Origin: Sinorhizobium meliloti 4H41
Lineage (GTDB): Bacteria; Pseudomonadota; Alphaproteobacteria; Rhizobiales; Rhizobiaceae
DNA: 64,000 nt
Assembly: GCF_000375585.1 (NCBI RefSeq)
Contig: NZ_AQWP01000010.1
Span: forward strand, 167,435 to 231,434
Reading direction: 5' to 3'
Numbering within the stretch: the stretch's first letter is position 1; every line of letters starts with the position of its first letter. The position numbers and the translations under genes are program-made. This document shows positions 8,745-17,028 of the stretch, piece by piece. The notes beneath the pieces are model-generated. The model was not told where the DNA came from, did no database searches, and saw nothing but the letters and a program-made list of their open reading frames with translations.

Positions 8745-9892
8745 GCCTTCCCGCCGTTTCCGCCGCTCGATTTGACGGCCGCCGCAAGGCCCCGGGCCCA
8801 CTGCCGCAGCGGGTGTTGATGACCGTCGATGCCGTCGGCGGCGTCTGGCGCTATGCGATGGATCTCGCTGCGGCCATGCGCGATTGCGGCGTGGAGACGC
8901 TGATCGTCGGCCTCGGCCCGCAACCTTCCGCGGAGCAACGGCGCGAGGCGAACAGCATCGGCCGGCTCGAATGGCCGGCTGAGCCGCTGGACTGGATGGT
9001 CGAAGACGAGAGCGAGCTCGACCGCGTGCCGCACCTCCTGTCCGAACTCGCGCTCAGGCATTCCGTCGATCTCCTCCATCTCAACCTGCCGTCCCAGGCG
9101 GCGCGAATAACGGCGGAACTACCGCTCGTCACCATGTCGCATTCCTGCGTCGTCTCCTGGTTCGTTGCGGTGCGCGGGTCCGGTTTGCCGGAAGCCTGGG
9201 CGTGGCAGAAGCGATTGAACCGGTTGGGATTCGACCGCGCCGATCTGGTGCTTGCGCCGAGCCGAAGCCATGCCGCGACCCTGACGCGCACTTACGGTGC
9301 AATCCCCGATCTCGCAGTCGTCTACAATGCAAGCCGGAATGCATGCTCCGTCAGCACCAAGGAAAACTTCGTCTTTGCCGCCGGTCGCTGGTGGGACGAA
9401 GGCAAGAACGGCGCCGTGCTCGACAGGGCCGCCGCCGACATAGACTGGCCGGTCGTGATGGCAGGTGCCTGCGAAGGCCCGAACGGGCAGCACCTGGCGA
9501 TCATGCATGCCGATCACGAAGGCGAACTCAGCCACGACCGGACGATGAGGCTGATGTCGAAGGCCGCGATCGTCGTCTCTCCATCGGTCTATGAACCCTT
9601 CGGGCTGGTGGCGCTGGAAGCCGCGCGTGCAGGCGCTGCACTGGTTCTCGCCGACATCGAGACCTATCGCGAGCTCTGGGAGGGCGCCGCCCTTTTCGCC
9701 GACCCCGGTGATCCCGCCGCCTTTGCCGAAGCCGTCAACCGGCTGACGGAGGATGAAAGGCTCAGGGCCGACCTTGGCCGGCGGGCGCAGCTGCGCTCAG
9801 CCGATTTCACGGTCGAGGCTCAGCGCGACGCGGTGCTCGCCGCCTACCGGCGGGTGATGAGCGGGTCCGATCAATTGACGGCAGCGGAGTGA
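8741..9892 (+). CDS. Family 4 (GT-B) glycosyltransferase
   Basis: 383 residues from an ATG overlapping the upstream TGA. The C-terminal half has the GT4 donor site SPSVYEPFGLVALEAARAG, with the two glutamates of the EX7E motif, followed by the DIETYRELWEGAA helix typical of retaining GT-B enzymes. The N-terminal half has the MTVDAVGGVWRYAMDLAAAM acceptor-domain loop. It transfers a sugar from a nucleotide donor to a lipid- or protein-bound acceptor in the cytoplasm. Donor and acceptor are unknown; neighbours suggest a UDP-xylose- or UDP-glucuronate-derived donor. Confidence 0.88.
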   Translation: MSLPAVSAARFDGRRKAPGPLPQRVLMTVDAVGGVWRYAMDLAAAMRDCGVETLIVGLGPQPSAEQRREANSIGRLEWPAEPLDWMVEDESELDRVPHLLSELALRHSVDLLHLNLPSQAARITAELPLVTMSHSCVVSWFVAVRGSGLPEAWAWQKRLNRLGFDRADLVLAPSRSHAATLTRTYGAIPDLAVVYNASRNACSVSTKENFVFAAGRWWDEGKNGAVLDRAAADIDWPVVMAGACEGPNGQHLAIMHADHEGELSHDRTMRLMSKAAIVVSPSVYEPFGLVALEAARAGAALVLADIETYRELWEGAALFADPGDPAAFAEAVNRLTEDERLRADLGRRAQLRSADFTVEAQRDAVLAAYRRVMSGSDQLTAAE

Positions 9893-9896
9893 GCGG

Positions 9897-11027
9897 ATGC
9901 GATTTCTCTTCTACACCCACTCATTGGTGTCCGACTGGAACCACGGCAATGCGCATTTTCTGCGCGGCGTCATGCGCGAACTCATCCGGCGCGGCCACGA
10001 GGCAGTAGCGCTCGAGCCCGGCGATTCCTGGAGCCGGCGCAATCTCGTCGCAGATCAGGGTAACGGAGCGATCGCTGCCTTCCGCAAGACCTTCCCCGAT
10101 TTGAGGGTCGGGATCTACGGGACCGATTTCGAGCATGAAGCGGCGGCCCGCGAGGCCGATATGGTTATCGTGCATGAGTGGACCGATCCCGCTCTCGTGG
10201 CCGAGCTCGGCCGTATTCGCCTGAAGGGCGGCCGCTTCACGCTCGCTTTCCACGATACCCATCACCGCGCCGTCAGCGCCGAGCGGGACATCGCCCGGCT
10301 CGACCTTTCCGGATACGACTTCGTTCTGGCCTTCGGTGAGGCGCTGCGGGAGCGTTATCTGCAGGCGGGCTGGGGAAGGCATGTCCATACCTGGCACGAG
10401 GCTGCGGATACCTCGCTGTTCCACCCGATGCCGGACGTGGAAAAGCGAGGCGAACTCATCTGGATCGGCAATTGGGGCGACGACGAGCGCAGCAGCGAGA
10501 TCATTTCCTTCCTGGTCGAACCGGCGAAAAAGCTGAAGCTCAGGACCACCGTCCGCGGCGTGCGATATCCCGAGACCGCGCTCAGGGCTTTACGGTCCGC
10601 GAAAATCGACTATGGCGGCTGGCTCTCCAATGCCGTCGTTCCGCGGGCTTTCGCCGAGCATCGGGTCACCGTGCACATTCCGCGCCGGCCTTATGTCAAG
10701 GCCCTGCCGGGCATACCGACGATCCGCGTCTTCGAGGCGCTTGCCTGCGGCATTCCGCTGATTTCGGCGCCTTGGACCGATGCCGAAGGACTTTTCCGGC
10801 CGGGCAGGGATTTTTGCATTGCCAAGGACGGCAAGGAGATGACGCGCCTTCTGCGCCAGTTGCTCGCCGAACCGGACTTCGCCGCGGAGATGACCGCCTC
10901 CGGGCTGGAGACGATCCGGGCGCGCCACACATGCAGCCATCGCGTCGACGAGCTGCTCGCCATCGTGGCCTCCTACAGGCCGCGCTCCGGCGCGCGACAG
11001 ATCATTTCGGAGGAGGTCGAGGTATGA
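9897..11027 (+). CDS. CgeB-like glycosyltransferase, copy 1
   Basis: 376 residues; four bases separate it from the GT4 gene, and GAGTGAGCGG supplies a weak ribosome site. The protein opens MRFLFYTHSLVSDWNHGNAHFLRG, a loop shared with the next two genes (SLVSAYWNGAATYYRG and SLSSSWGNGHATTYRA). Its C-terminal domain has the glycosyltransferase family-1 segment RVFEALACGIPLISAPW. This is the pattern of CgeB-type proteins (PF13524). The three are paralogues, probably adding successive residues to one glycan. The initial Asn/Gly-rich loop likely contacts the acceptor or donor phosphate, by analogy. Confidence 0.82.
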   Translation: MRFLFYTHSLVSDWNHGNAHFLRGVMRELIRRGHEAVALEPGDSWSRRNLVADQGNGAIAAFRKTFPDLRVGIYGTDFEHEAAAREADMVIVHEWTDPALVAELGRIRLKGGRFTLAFHDTHHRAVSAERDIARLDLSGYDFVLAFGEALRERYLQAGWGRHVHTWHEAADTSLFHPMPDVEKRGELIWIGNWGDDERSSEIISFLVEPAKKLKLRTTVRGVRYPETALRALRSAKIDYGGWLSNAVVPRAFAEHRVTVHIPRRPYVKALPGIPTIRVFEALACGIPLISAPWTDAEGLFRPGRDFCIAKDGKEMTRLLRQLLAEPDFAAEMTASGLETIRARHTCSHRVDELLAIVASYRPRSGARQIISEEVEV

Positions 11028-12109
11028 GGCTGGCATTTTACGGATCGAGTCTCGTTTCGGCCTACTGGAACGGCGCGGCCACCTACTATCGCGGCCTGCT
11101 CCGGGCGCTTGCCGAACGGGGATATCAAATCACCTTCTACGAGCCCGATGTCTACGATCGGCAAAAGCACCGCGATATCGATCCGCCCTCTTGGTGCAGG
11201 GTCGTCGTCTATGACGGGACCGTCGAGGCGTTGAAGCGAGTGGCGCGGGAAGCAGCCAAAGCGGACATCGTCGTCAAGGCAAGCGGCGTCGGCTTCGAGG
11301 ACGACCTGCTGCTCGCCGAGGTGATGGCCGCGGCGGACCCGGCGGCGCTGAAAATCTTCTGGGATGTCGATGCACCCGCCACTCTGGCCGATCTCAGGGC
11401 CGCGCCCGACCACCCGCTTCGCCGCGCGCTTTCCTCCCTGGATCTCGTGCTGACCTATGGCGGCGGCGATCCCCTGGTCGAAGCCTATCGCGCGCTGGGC
11501 GCCCGCGATTGCGTTCCGATCTACAATGCCGTCGATCCCGAGACACACCACCCGGTGCCGCCGGATCCGCGCTTTGCCGCCGATCTCGCCTTTCTCGGCA
11601 ACCGCCTGCCGGACCGGGAGGAGCGCGTGGAGGCCTTCTTTTTCGAGCCGGCGCAAAAGCTCTGGCAACGGCGTTTCCTGCTCGGCGGATCCGGATGGCA
11701 CGATAAGTCTCTGTCCCCGAATGTCGCCTATATCGGGCACGTACCGACCGCCGACCACAATGCCTTCAACACGACGCCGAATGCCGTCCTGAATATTTCA
11801 CGCGCCAGCATGGCCGAAAACGGCTTCTCGCCGGCAACCCGCGTCTTCGAGGCCGCGGGCGCCGGCGCCTGCCTGATCACCGACTACTGGGAGGGCATCG
11901 AGCTCTTCCTGAAACCCGGAGAAGAAGTGCTGGTCGCCAGAGACGGCCGCGACGTCGCCGAACTGATGCAGCAGCTGACGGCGGCCGGCGCCCGTGAGAT
12001 CGGCGAGCGGGCGCTCCGCCGCGTTCTCGCCGAGCATACCTATGCGCATCGTGCCGAGGAGGTGGACCGCGTCCTGCGGCAGGCGCGCCGAATGGAGGCT
12101 GCCGAATGA
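11024..12109 (+). CDS. CgeB-like glycosyltransferase, copy 2
   Basis: 361 residues from the ATG at 11024 (ATGA overlap with copy 1), with GGAGGTCGAGGT just upstream giving a strong ribosome site. N-terminal loop YGSSLVSAYWNGAATYYRG, middle IYNAVDPETHHPVPPD, and the C-terminal donor-site segment RVFEAAGAGACLITDYWEGIELF resemble copies 1 and 3. Copies 2 and 3 share the WEGIE motif and are more similar to each other than to copy 1. No signal peptide or membrane segment is seen, so it is expected to be cytoplasmic or peripheral. Confidence 0.82.
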   Translation: MRLAFYGSSLVSAYWNGAATYYRGLLRALAERGYQITFYEPDVYDRQKHRDIDPPSWCRVVVYDGTVEALKRVAREAAKADIVVKASGVGFEDDLLLAEVMAAADPAALKIFWDVDAPATLADLRAAPDHPLRRALSSLDLVLTYGGGDPLVEAYRALGARDCVPIYNAVDPETHHPVPPDPRFAADLAFLGNRLPDREERVEAFFFEPAQKLWQRRFLLGGSGWHDKSLSPNVAYIGHVPTADHNAFNTTPNAVLNISRASMAENGFSPATRVFEAAGAGACLITDYWEGIELFLKPGEEVLVARDGRDVAELMQQLTAAGAREIGERALRRVLAEHTYAHRAEEVDRVLRQARRMEAAE

Positions 12110-13224
12110 AGCGACCGCTCGACATCGTCATTCTCGGTCTCTCGCTGTCCTCCTCGTGGGGCAACGGTCATGCGACGACCTATCGCGCTTTGCTTCGCGC
12201 GCTCGACGCTGCCGGGCACAAGGTGACGTTCCTGGAACGGGACGTGCCCTGGTATGCGAGCAACCGCGATCTGGCCGCGCCGGATTTCTGCGACCTCGTG
12301 TTCTACTCGAACCCGGACGAACTCGTCTCCAGGCATGCGCACCGGCTGGCCGGCGCGGATGCCGTCGTCATCGGCTCCTACGTGCCTGATGGCGTGGAGG
12401 TCATCGACGCGGTTGCGGATCTAGCACCGAAACGTCTGTTCTTCTACGACATCGACACGCCTGTGACGCTCGCCAAGCTCGAGCGCGGCGACGAGGAGTT
12501 TCTGGCGCGAAGACAGGTTGCGGCCTTCGACATTTATTTTTCCTTCTCCGGCGGCAGAACGCTCGACCGGCTGCGGGACGAGTTCGCGGCGCGGCGGCCG
12601 GTGCCCCTCTATTGCGCCGTCGACCTCGACGCCTATCGCGATACCGGTGCGGCCACCGAGTGGGACCTCGGCTATCTCGGCACCTTCAGCCACGACAGGC
12701 AACCCGCGCTCGAACGCCTGTTGATCGAGCCGGCGCGGCGCTTGCCGCACATGCGCTTCGTCGTGGCCGGGCCGAGCTATCCTGAGGACATCGACTGGCC
12801 GGAAAACGTCGCGCGCATCGAACATCTGCCGCCCGGCCAACATGCCGAATTCTACAGCCGCCAGCGATTCACCCTGAACGTAACGCGGGCCGACATGGTG
12901 GCCGCCGGCTGGTCCCCGAGCGTTCGCCTCTTCGAGGCCGCCGCGTGCCGCACGCCACTCATCAGCGACTGGTGGGAGGGGATCGAAAGCTTCTTCCCGG
13001 CCGGCGAGGCCGTGATCATCGCGCGAAACAGCAGCGATGTCGTCACGGCATTGACGCGGCTCGACGAAGAACAACGCAAAGCACTTGCCGATTGCGCCTA
13101 TCGACGCGTCGCCGCCGCGCACAGTTCCGCGGCGCGCGCACGGACCTTTGTCGAGGCAATCGAAAGCGTCGCCGCCAGGGCCGGTCTCGCCACAAGGCGT
13201 TCCGAGCGGCGGCTTCCGGTTTAA
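12106..13224 (+). CDS. CgeB-like glycosyltransferase, copy 3
   Basis: 372 residues, starting in the last codons of copy 2 (ATGA). It has ILGLSLSSSWGNGHATTYRALLRAL at the N-terminus and RLFEAAACRTPLISDWWEGIESFF in the donor domain, matching copy 2 position by position. The middle YCAVDLDAYRD resembles the YNAVDPE segment of copy 2. A basic tail (ATRRSERRLPV) ends the protein. Tandem duplication with retained motifs suggests related linkages rather than redundancy. The acceptor is not known. Confidence 0.82.
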   Translation: MKRPLDIVILGLSLSSSWGNGHATTYRALLRALDAAGHKVTFLERDVPWYASNRDLAAPDFCDLVFYSNPDELVSRHAHRLAGADAVVIGSYVPDGVEVIDAVADLAPKRLFFYDIDTPVTLAKLERGDEEFLARRQVAAFDIYFSFSGGRTLDRLRDEFAARRPVPLYCAVDLDAYRDTGAATEWDLGYLGTFSHDRQPALERLLIEPARRLPHMRFVVAGPSYPEDIDWPENVARIEHLPPGQHAEFYSRQRFTLNVTRADMVAAGWSPSVRLFEAAACRTPLISDWWEGIESFFPAGEAVIIARNSSDVVTALTRLDEEQRKALADCAYRRVAAAHSSAARARTFVEAIESVAARAGLATRRSERRLPV

Positions 13225-13243
13225 CCCGAAAGGAGAACGGCCG

Positions 13244-14284
13244 ATGGCTAAAAGAAACAAAGCAAGCCGAGGAAAGATCATCCTGGTTGCCGGCGGCGCC
13301 GGCTTTGTCGGGTCGCACCTTTGTACAGCACTTCTAGGCTCCGGCAACCGGGTGATCTGCCTCGACAGCTATCTCACCGGCTCCCCTGCCAATCTCGTCG
13401 GCCTGCAGGACGACCCCTATTTCGCAATGGTGGAACAGGACGTCTGCGAGGAAATCGACATAGATGAACCGATCGACCAGATCTACAATCTGGCCTGCCC
13501 CGCCTCGCCGCCCTCCTACCAGGCCGATCCCATCCACACGATGATGACAAGCGTGACCGGGACGGGAAACCTCCTCCGGCTTGCCGAAAGGCACGGGGCC
13601 ACGCTGCTGCAGGCCTCCACGAGCGAGATCTACGGCGATCCCGAGGAGCATCCGCAGCAGGAGAACTACTGGGGCCACGTCAATTGCACCGGGCCGCGGG
13701 CCTGCTACGACGAAGGCAAACGCGCGGCCGAAGCCCTGTGCTTCGACAGTCTGAGGGCGGGAAGCGTCGACACGCGGGTCGCCCGCATCTTCAATACCTA
13801 CGGTCCGCATATGCGCCCCAATGACGGCCGGATCGTATCGAACTTCATCGTCCAGGCGCTGAGGAACGAGCCGCTCACCGTTTACGGCAGTGGCGAGCAG
13901 ACGCGCTCCTTCTGCTACGTGTCCGATCTCGTGGACGGACTGATCCGGCTGATGAACCGCGAGGAGAATCCTGCCGTGCCGGTGAACCTCGGCAATCCCG
14001 GAGAATTCACCGTCATCGAACTGGCGGAACTGGTCCTCTCCAGGATCGAGACGGCCTCGACGATCGTCCATGAGCCACTGCCGGCGGACGATCCGCAGCG
14101 TCGCCGTCCCGATATCGCGCGCGCCAGGAAGCTTCTCGGCTGGGAGCCGAAAGTTCCTCTGGAGGACGGGTTGACCCATACGATCGCCTGGTTCCAGAGC
14201 GCACTTGCCGAAAGCCGCGCTGAACGCCGGTCCGGCCGCACCCGGCGCCAGCCGCAACTTTCCGTCGTCACTCAGGATCTGTGA
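13244..14284 (+). CDS. UDP-glucuronate decarboxylase (UDP-xylose synthase)-like extended SDR
   Basis: 346 residues from the ATG at 13244, preceded by AAAGGAGAAC; the longer open frame runs inside copy 3 and is rejected. It has the NAD loop VAGGAGFVGSH, the family-diagnostic NLACPASPPSYQ followed by PIHTMMTSVTGTGNLL, STSEIYGDP, and an active-site CYDEGKRAAE (YxxxK). These motifs are those of UXS enzymes, which decarboxylate UDP-glucuronate to UDP-xylose. The C-terminus has a 25-residue Arg-rich tail absent from typical UXS. It would supply the pentose donor for the neighbouring glycosyltransferases. Confidence 0.9.
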   Translation: MAKRNKASRGKIILVAGGAGFVGSHLCTALLGSGNRVICLDSYLTGSPANLVGLQDDPYFAMVEQDVCEEIDIDEPIDQIYNLACPASPPSYQADPIHTMMTSVTGTGNLLRLAERHGATLLQASTSEIYGDPEEHPQQENYWGHVNCTGPRACYDEGKRAAEALCFDSLRAGSVDTRVARIFNTYGPHMRPNDGRIVSNFIVQALRNEPLTVYGSGEQTRSFCYVSDLVDGLIRLMNREENPAVPVNLGNPGEFTVIELAELVLSRIETASTIVHEPLPADDPQRRRPDIARARKLLGWEPKVPLEDGLTHTIAWFQSALAESRAERRSGRTRRQPQLSVVTQDL

Positions 14285-14286
14285 TC

Positions 14287-15066
14287 ATGGTTCAGCAGAC
14301 GAAAGACCGAACGGTCATCGCGCAAGAGATTGCGGCGCTCGGTCCCTGGTTCCACAACATGCGGATCGGAGGCATCGAGACGGCACCCGGTCACTTCCTC
14401 GGCGACTATCCCGCGGTGAAATGGAAGGCCTTCAGGCATGTGGTGCCGGAGGACCTCGAAGGAAGGAGCGTCCTCGACATCGGCTGCAATGCAGGGTTCT
14501 ACGCGCAGGAGATGAAACGCCGCAATGCCGGACGCGTACTCGGCATCGACTCGGACCCGCACTATCTGCGGCAGGCGAAGTTTGCCGCGGAGCAAGCGGG
14601 GGTCGACATCGAGTACAGGCTGATGTCGGTCTACGACGCAGCACGGCTGCGCGAGAGATTCGATCTGGTCATCTTCATGGGCGTTCTCTATCACCTGCGC
14701 CATCCGCTGCTGGCACTCGACCTCCTCTACGAGCATGTCGTCGGCGACCAGATGCTCTTCCAGTGTATGCAGCGCGGGTCGGAATCCGTGGCAACTCTCA
14801 AGGGTGATTACGATTTCCGGGAGTGGGAGATCTTCGACCGGCCCGACTATCCGAAGCTGTTCTTCGTGGAACACCGCTTCGCGGATGACCCCACCAACTG
14901 GTTCATCCCCAACCGCGCCGGCGTCGAAGCGATGCTGCGAAGCGCCGGCTTCGTCATCGAAGCCAATCCCGAGCGGGAAGTCTATCTCCTGCGGCGCGGC
15001 GAGCGTCCGTATCTGGACGAGCCGACCTTGAGGATCCTCGGAAATTCAGCAGATATCGGGAACTAG
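14287..15066 (+). CDS. SAM-dependent methyltransferase, TIGR04290-type
   Basis: 259 residues from ATG 14287; a GTG at 14281 overlapping the upstream stop is possible, but AGGA at 14274 is better spaced for the ATG. The class I methyltransferase core is clear: SVLDIGCNAGFYAQEMKRR (motif I) around residue 60, GIDSDPHYLRQA (acidic loop), and FDLVIFMGVLYHLRHPLLALD (motifs IV/V). The family is found beside epimerase/glycosyltransferase genes in several proteobacteria, as I recall. It may O-methylate the glycan or a sugar nucleotide. Last gene of the plus-strand operon. Confidence 0.85.
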   Translation: MVQQTKDRTVIAQEIAALGPWFHNMRIGGIETAPGHFLGDYPAVKWKAFRHVVPEDLEGRSVLDIGCNAGFYAQEMKRRNAGRVLGIDSDPHYLRQAKFAAEQAGVDIEYRLMSVYDAARLRERFDLVIFMGVLYHLRHPLLALDLLYEHVVGDQMLFQCMQRGSESVATLKGDYDFREWEIFDRPDYPKLFFVEHRFADDPTNWFIPNRAGVEAMLRSAGFVIEANPEREVYLLRRGERPYLDEPTLRILGNSADIGN

Positions 15067-15079
15067 TGGCTGCGGCGAA

Positions 15080-15132
15080 CCTCCGGCCTGCAGGCCAGAG
15101 GGGCAATTCACCGTCGCCTTGGCGTTGACGGT
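15080..15132 (+). terminator. Two adjacent hairpins after the glycan operon
   Basis: CCTCCGGCCTG (15080-15090) pairs with CAGGCCAGAGG (15091-15101) with one mismatch. ACCGT/ACGGT (15110-15132) encloses GCC-tt-GGC. No T-run follows, so termination strength is uncertain. The site lies between the methyltransferase and the convergent small gene. Confidence 0.4.
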
Positions 15133-15148
15133 CCGTCGCTCACGGACC

Positions 15149-15340
15149 TCATCCGAAGCGGCGCAGCTGCGCAGCTTCCTTCTCGAGCAGGTCGGCGACT
15201 TCCTGAAGCGTCATGTGCGTCACGCAGAGATGAATCGCACATTCGAGAAAGCGCGTCGACGAGCGCCGCAAATACATGGCTTCTTCGCGAGCGGCGAGTT
15301 CCGATAGAGGATCTTTCGATGGGCGTCGGCGGTCAGGCAT
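15149..15340 (-). CDS. Small hypothetical protein (63 aa)
   Basis: The ATG (15340-15338) is preceded by AAGGAG with an eight-base spacer, which is the main support. The peptide is charged and helical in composition (PLSELAAREEAMYLRRSSTRFLE, then LQEVADLLEKEAAQL), with two cysteines mid-way and no signal or membrane segment. I do not recognise a family. It sits downstream of, and in the same direction as, the 114-aa membrane protein and could share its transcript. Confidence 0.55.
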   Translation of the reverse strand: MPDRRRPSKDPLSELAAREEAMYLRRSSTRFLECAIHLCVTHMTLQEVADLLEKEAAQLRRFG

Positions 15341-15379
15341 TTGGAGACTCCTTCGATTCGCTTGTTTGAAGAACCGCTT

Positions 15380-15724
15380 TCACGGCGAGAGAAGCCCGCC
15401 GGCGTAGATCAAGGCGCCTATCACGACGGCCATGGCTATGATGGCCAGGCTCAGCCCCAGCCGTTGCCTGTTCGGTGCGGCGGTCTCCGCCGCTGCAAGC
15501 GGCCGCATCGCGTCGTTGTACTCGGTAGAGGTATCGGCCGGCCTCCCCGCGGCCTGCCCGGCCCTGGCGTTTCGAACCGCTTCACTGCCGGGCGGCATAC
15601 CGCCTGCTTCGTCGTCGGTCTCGAGCGGCGCCGCCGCGGGGTCGAAGCCGCGCCTCTTGTCGCCCGTCCTTCCATGCTGGATGTCGCCGCGCACCTGCGC
15701 AGAATTGCTTGCCGGCTTGGACAT
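15380..15724 (-). CDS. Small C-tail membrane protein (114 aa), probable general-stress gene
   Basis: The ATG (15724) follows GAAAGGAGCGACC. The first 85 residues are polar, low-complexity and Gly/Ala/Pro/Asp-rich, predicted unstructured. Residues about 88-111 form a single hydrophobic segment (LGLSLAIIAMAVVIGALIYAG) ending near the C-terminus, so it would be tail-anchored with the bulk in the cytoplasm. A GGAAC-N18-TT motif lies 27-51 bases upstream, suggesting general-stress sigma control. No domain is recognised. Confidence 0.7.
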   Translation of the reverse strand: MSKPASNSAQVRGDIQHGRTGDKRRGFDPAAAPLETDDEAGGMPPGSEAVRNARAGQAAGRPADTSTEYNDAMRPLAAAETAAPNRQRLGLSLAIIAMAVVIGALIYAGGLLSP

Positions 15725-15750
15725 GGTCGCTCCTTTCCGCTTCGCGACTC

Positions 15751-15775
15751 AACCGGCTTTCAGGATATTTGTTCC
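15751..15775 (-). promoter_or_regulatory. Candidate RpoE2/EcfG promoter for the 114-aa membrane protein
   Basis: GGAAC (15775-15771 on the minus strand), 18 bases, TT (15752-15751). The -10 would lie 27 bases from the ATG and end a 95-base spacer after the FAD oxidase gene. Confidence 0.55.
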
Positions 15776-15819
15776 CTGCTCCTCCGCGGCGTCGGGGCTG
15801 ACGTGATCGTCGCCTTCCG

Positions 15820-16950
15820 CTACGGCGATGCGAAGCGTTCCGGACGAAATGTGGCGAGCATCGGATGCTCAGCACCGGTTGCGATCTCATAAGCCAGAAG
15901 CTCACCAACGATAAGGCCAAGCGTCGCACCGCTGTGGCTGAAGGCGACGTAGTAGCCGGGAATGGCCTTGAGCGCTCCCAGCACCGGTTCGCCGTCGCCT
16001 GGGATGGGTTTGCCGCCAACGCCGATGGAGGCGATCTCGAGCTTCGGATTCCCCTCCATCACCTTTGACGCCTCGGCCAGGAGGGCATCTACGACCGCCG
16101 CATCGATGTCGCGACAACCGTCCTCGTGCATCTTCACGCCTTCATCCGCCGCCCAATCGGCATCCAGCGAGAAGGTGCCGCCCGGCGCGGGGCGGACGGC
16201 GACACGCGGCGTGTTCAAGACGGCGCGCAAAGGATGGGCAAGCGGCTTCGTTCGCACCAGAAGCGCGACCGGCGTTGCATCGTCGATGGTCTCGCCGGCT
16301 TGCTCCACCATCTTCGGCACGGCTGAGCCGGTGGCCAGCAGAACGGCATCCCCCAGGAAGCGATTGCCCGCGGCCGTTTCGGTGCCGACCGCCCTACCGC
16401 CTTCGACAACAACCCTTGCCGCACCCTCATCGGTCACGAGCGTGCCGCCGAGCTTGGCAAACTCTTCGATAAGCAGGTTGATCAGGATCGGCAGATCGAC
16501 CCACCCTTCACCCGGATTGAAGATCGCGCCCTGAGGCGTGATCGCGCGCGCGTCGAGACCTGGCGTCACTGCCGCGACTTCGCCCGGCGCGAGGCGCTTT
16601 GCATCATAGCCGAGCGAGACTTCATGGCGATAGGCTGCGTCGATGCCGTTGCTCGAGTCATCGGCATCCCAGGTCAGGCCACCGTCGAAGCGAAGCCAGT
16701 CCGCATCGGGGAAGCGAGCCGAGAGCGTGCGGTAGCGATCGATGCCCGCCATGCGCAGCCGGTGATAGGGTTCGGAGCGAATACGCGACGAGTTCAACCA
16801 GGAGAGCGACCGGCCGGAAGCGCCGCCGGCCGGCGGGCCATCGTTCAGGATGGTCACGCGAATGCCCCGCCGGGCAAGCTGCACGCCCGTTGAGACGCCG
16901 AAAATGCCGGCCCCGATGATGATCGCCGAAGTGATGATGTTATCCGTCAT
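15820..16950 (-). CDS. FAD-dependent amino acid/amine oxidoreductase (DAO family)
   Basis: 376 residues. The N-terminus has the FAD dinucleotide loop AIIIGAGIFGVSTGVQLARRG (residues about 9-29), then the GGASGRSLSWLN segment typical of D-amino-acid-oxidase/glycine-oxidase-like enzymes, and near the C-terminus GVGGKPIPGDGEPVLGAL followed by FSHSGATLG, the DAO flavin-closing motif. It would oxidise an imino- or amino-acid substrate. It lies 78 bases downstream of the ABC permease-ATPase gene in the same direction, so the transporter probably brings in its substrate. The start lacks a strong ribosome site; ATG 16950 gives the family-typical N-terminus. Confidence 0.88.
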   Translation of the reverse strand: MTDNIITSAIIIGAGIFGVSTGVQLARRGIRVTILNDGPPAGGASGRSLSWLNSSRIRSEPYHRLRMAGIDRYRTLSARFPDADWLRFDGGLTWDADDSSNGIDAAYRHEVSLGYDAKRLAPGEVAAVTPGLDARAITPQGAIFNPGEGWVDLPILINLLIEEFAKLGGTLVTDEGAARVVVEGGRAVGTETAAGNRFLGDAVLLATGSAVPKMVEQAGETIDDATPVALLVRTKPLAHPLRAVLNTPRVAVRPAPGGTFSLDADWAADEGVKMHEDGCRDIDAAVVDALLAEASKVMEGNPKLEIASIGVGGKPIPGDGEPVLGALKAIPGYYVAFSHSGATLGLIVGELLAYEIATGAEHPMLATFRPERFASP

Positions 16951-17028
16951 GGTTAATTGTCTTTCGATCCGTTGGACAGGTCAGGTGATGCGAGGATGGG
17001 CCCTCATCGTCGTCTTCTCCCCTTGCCT

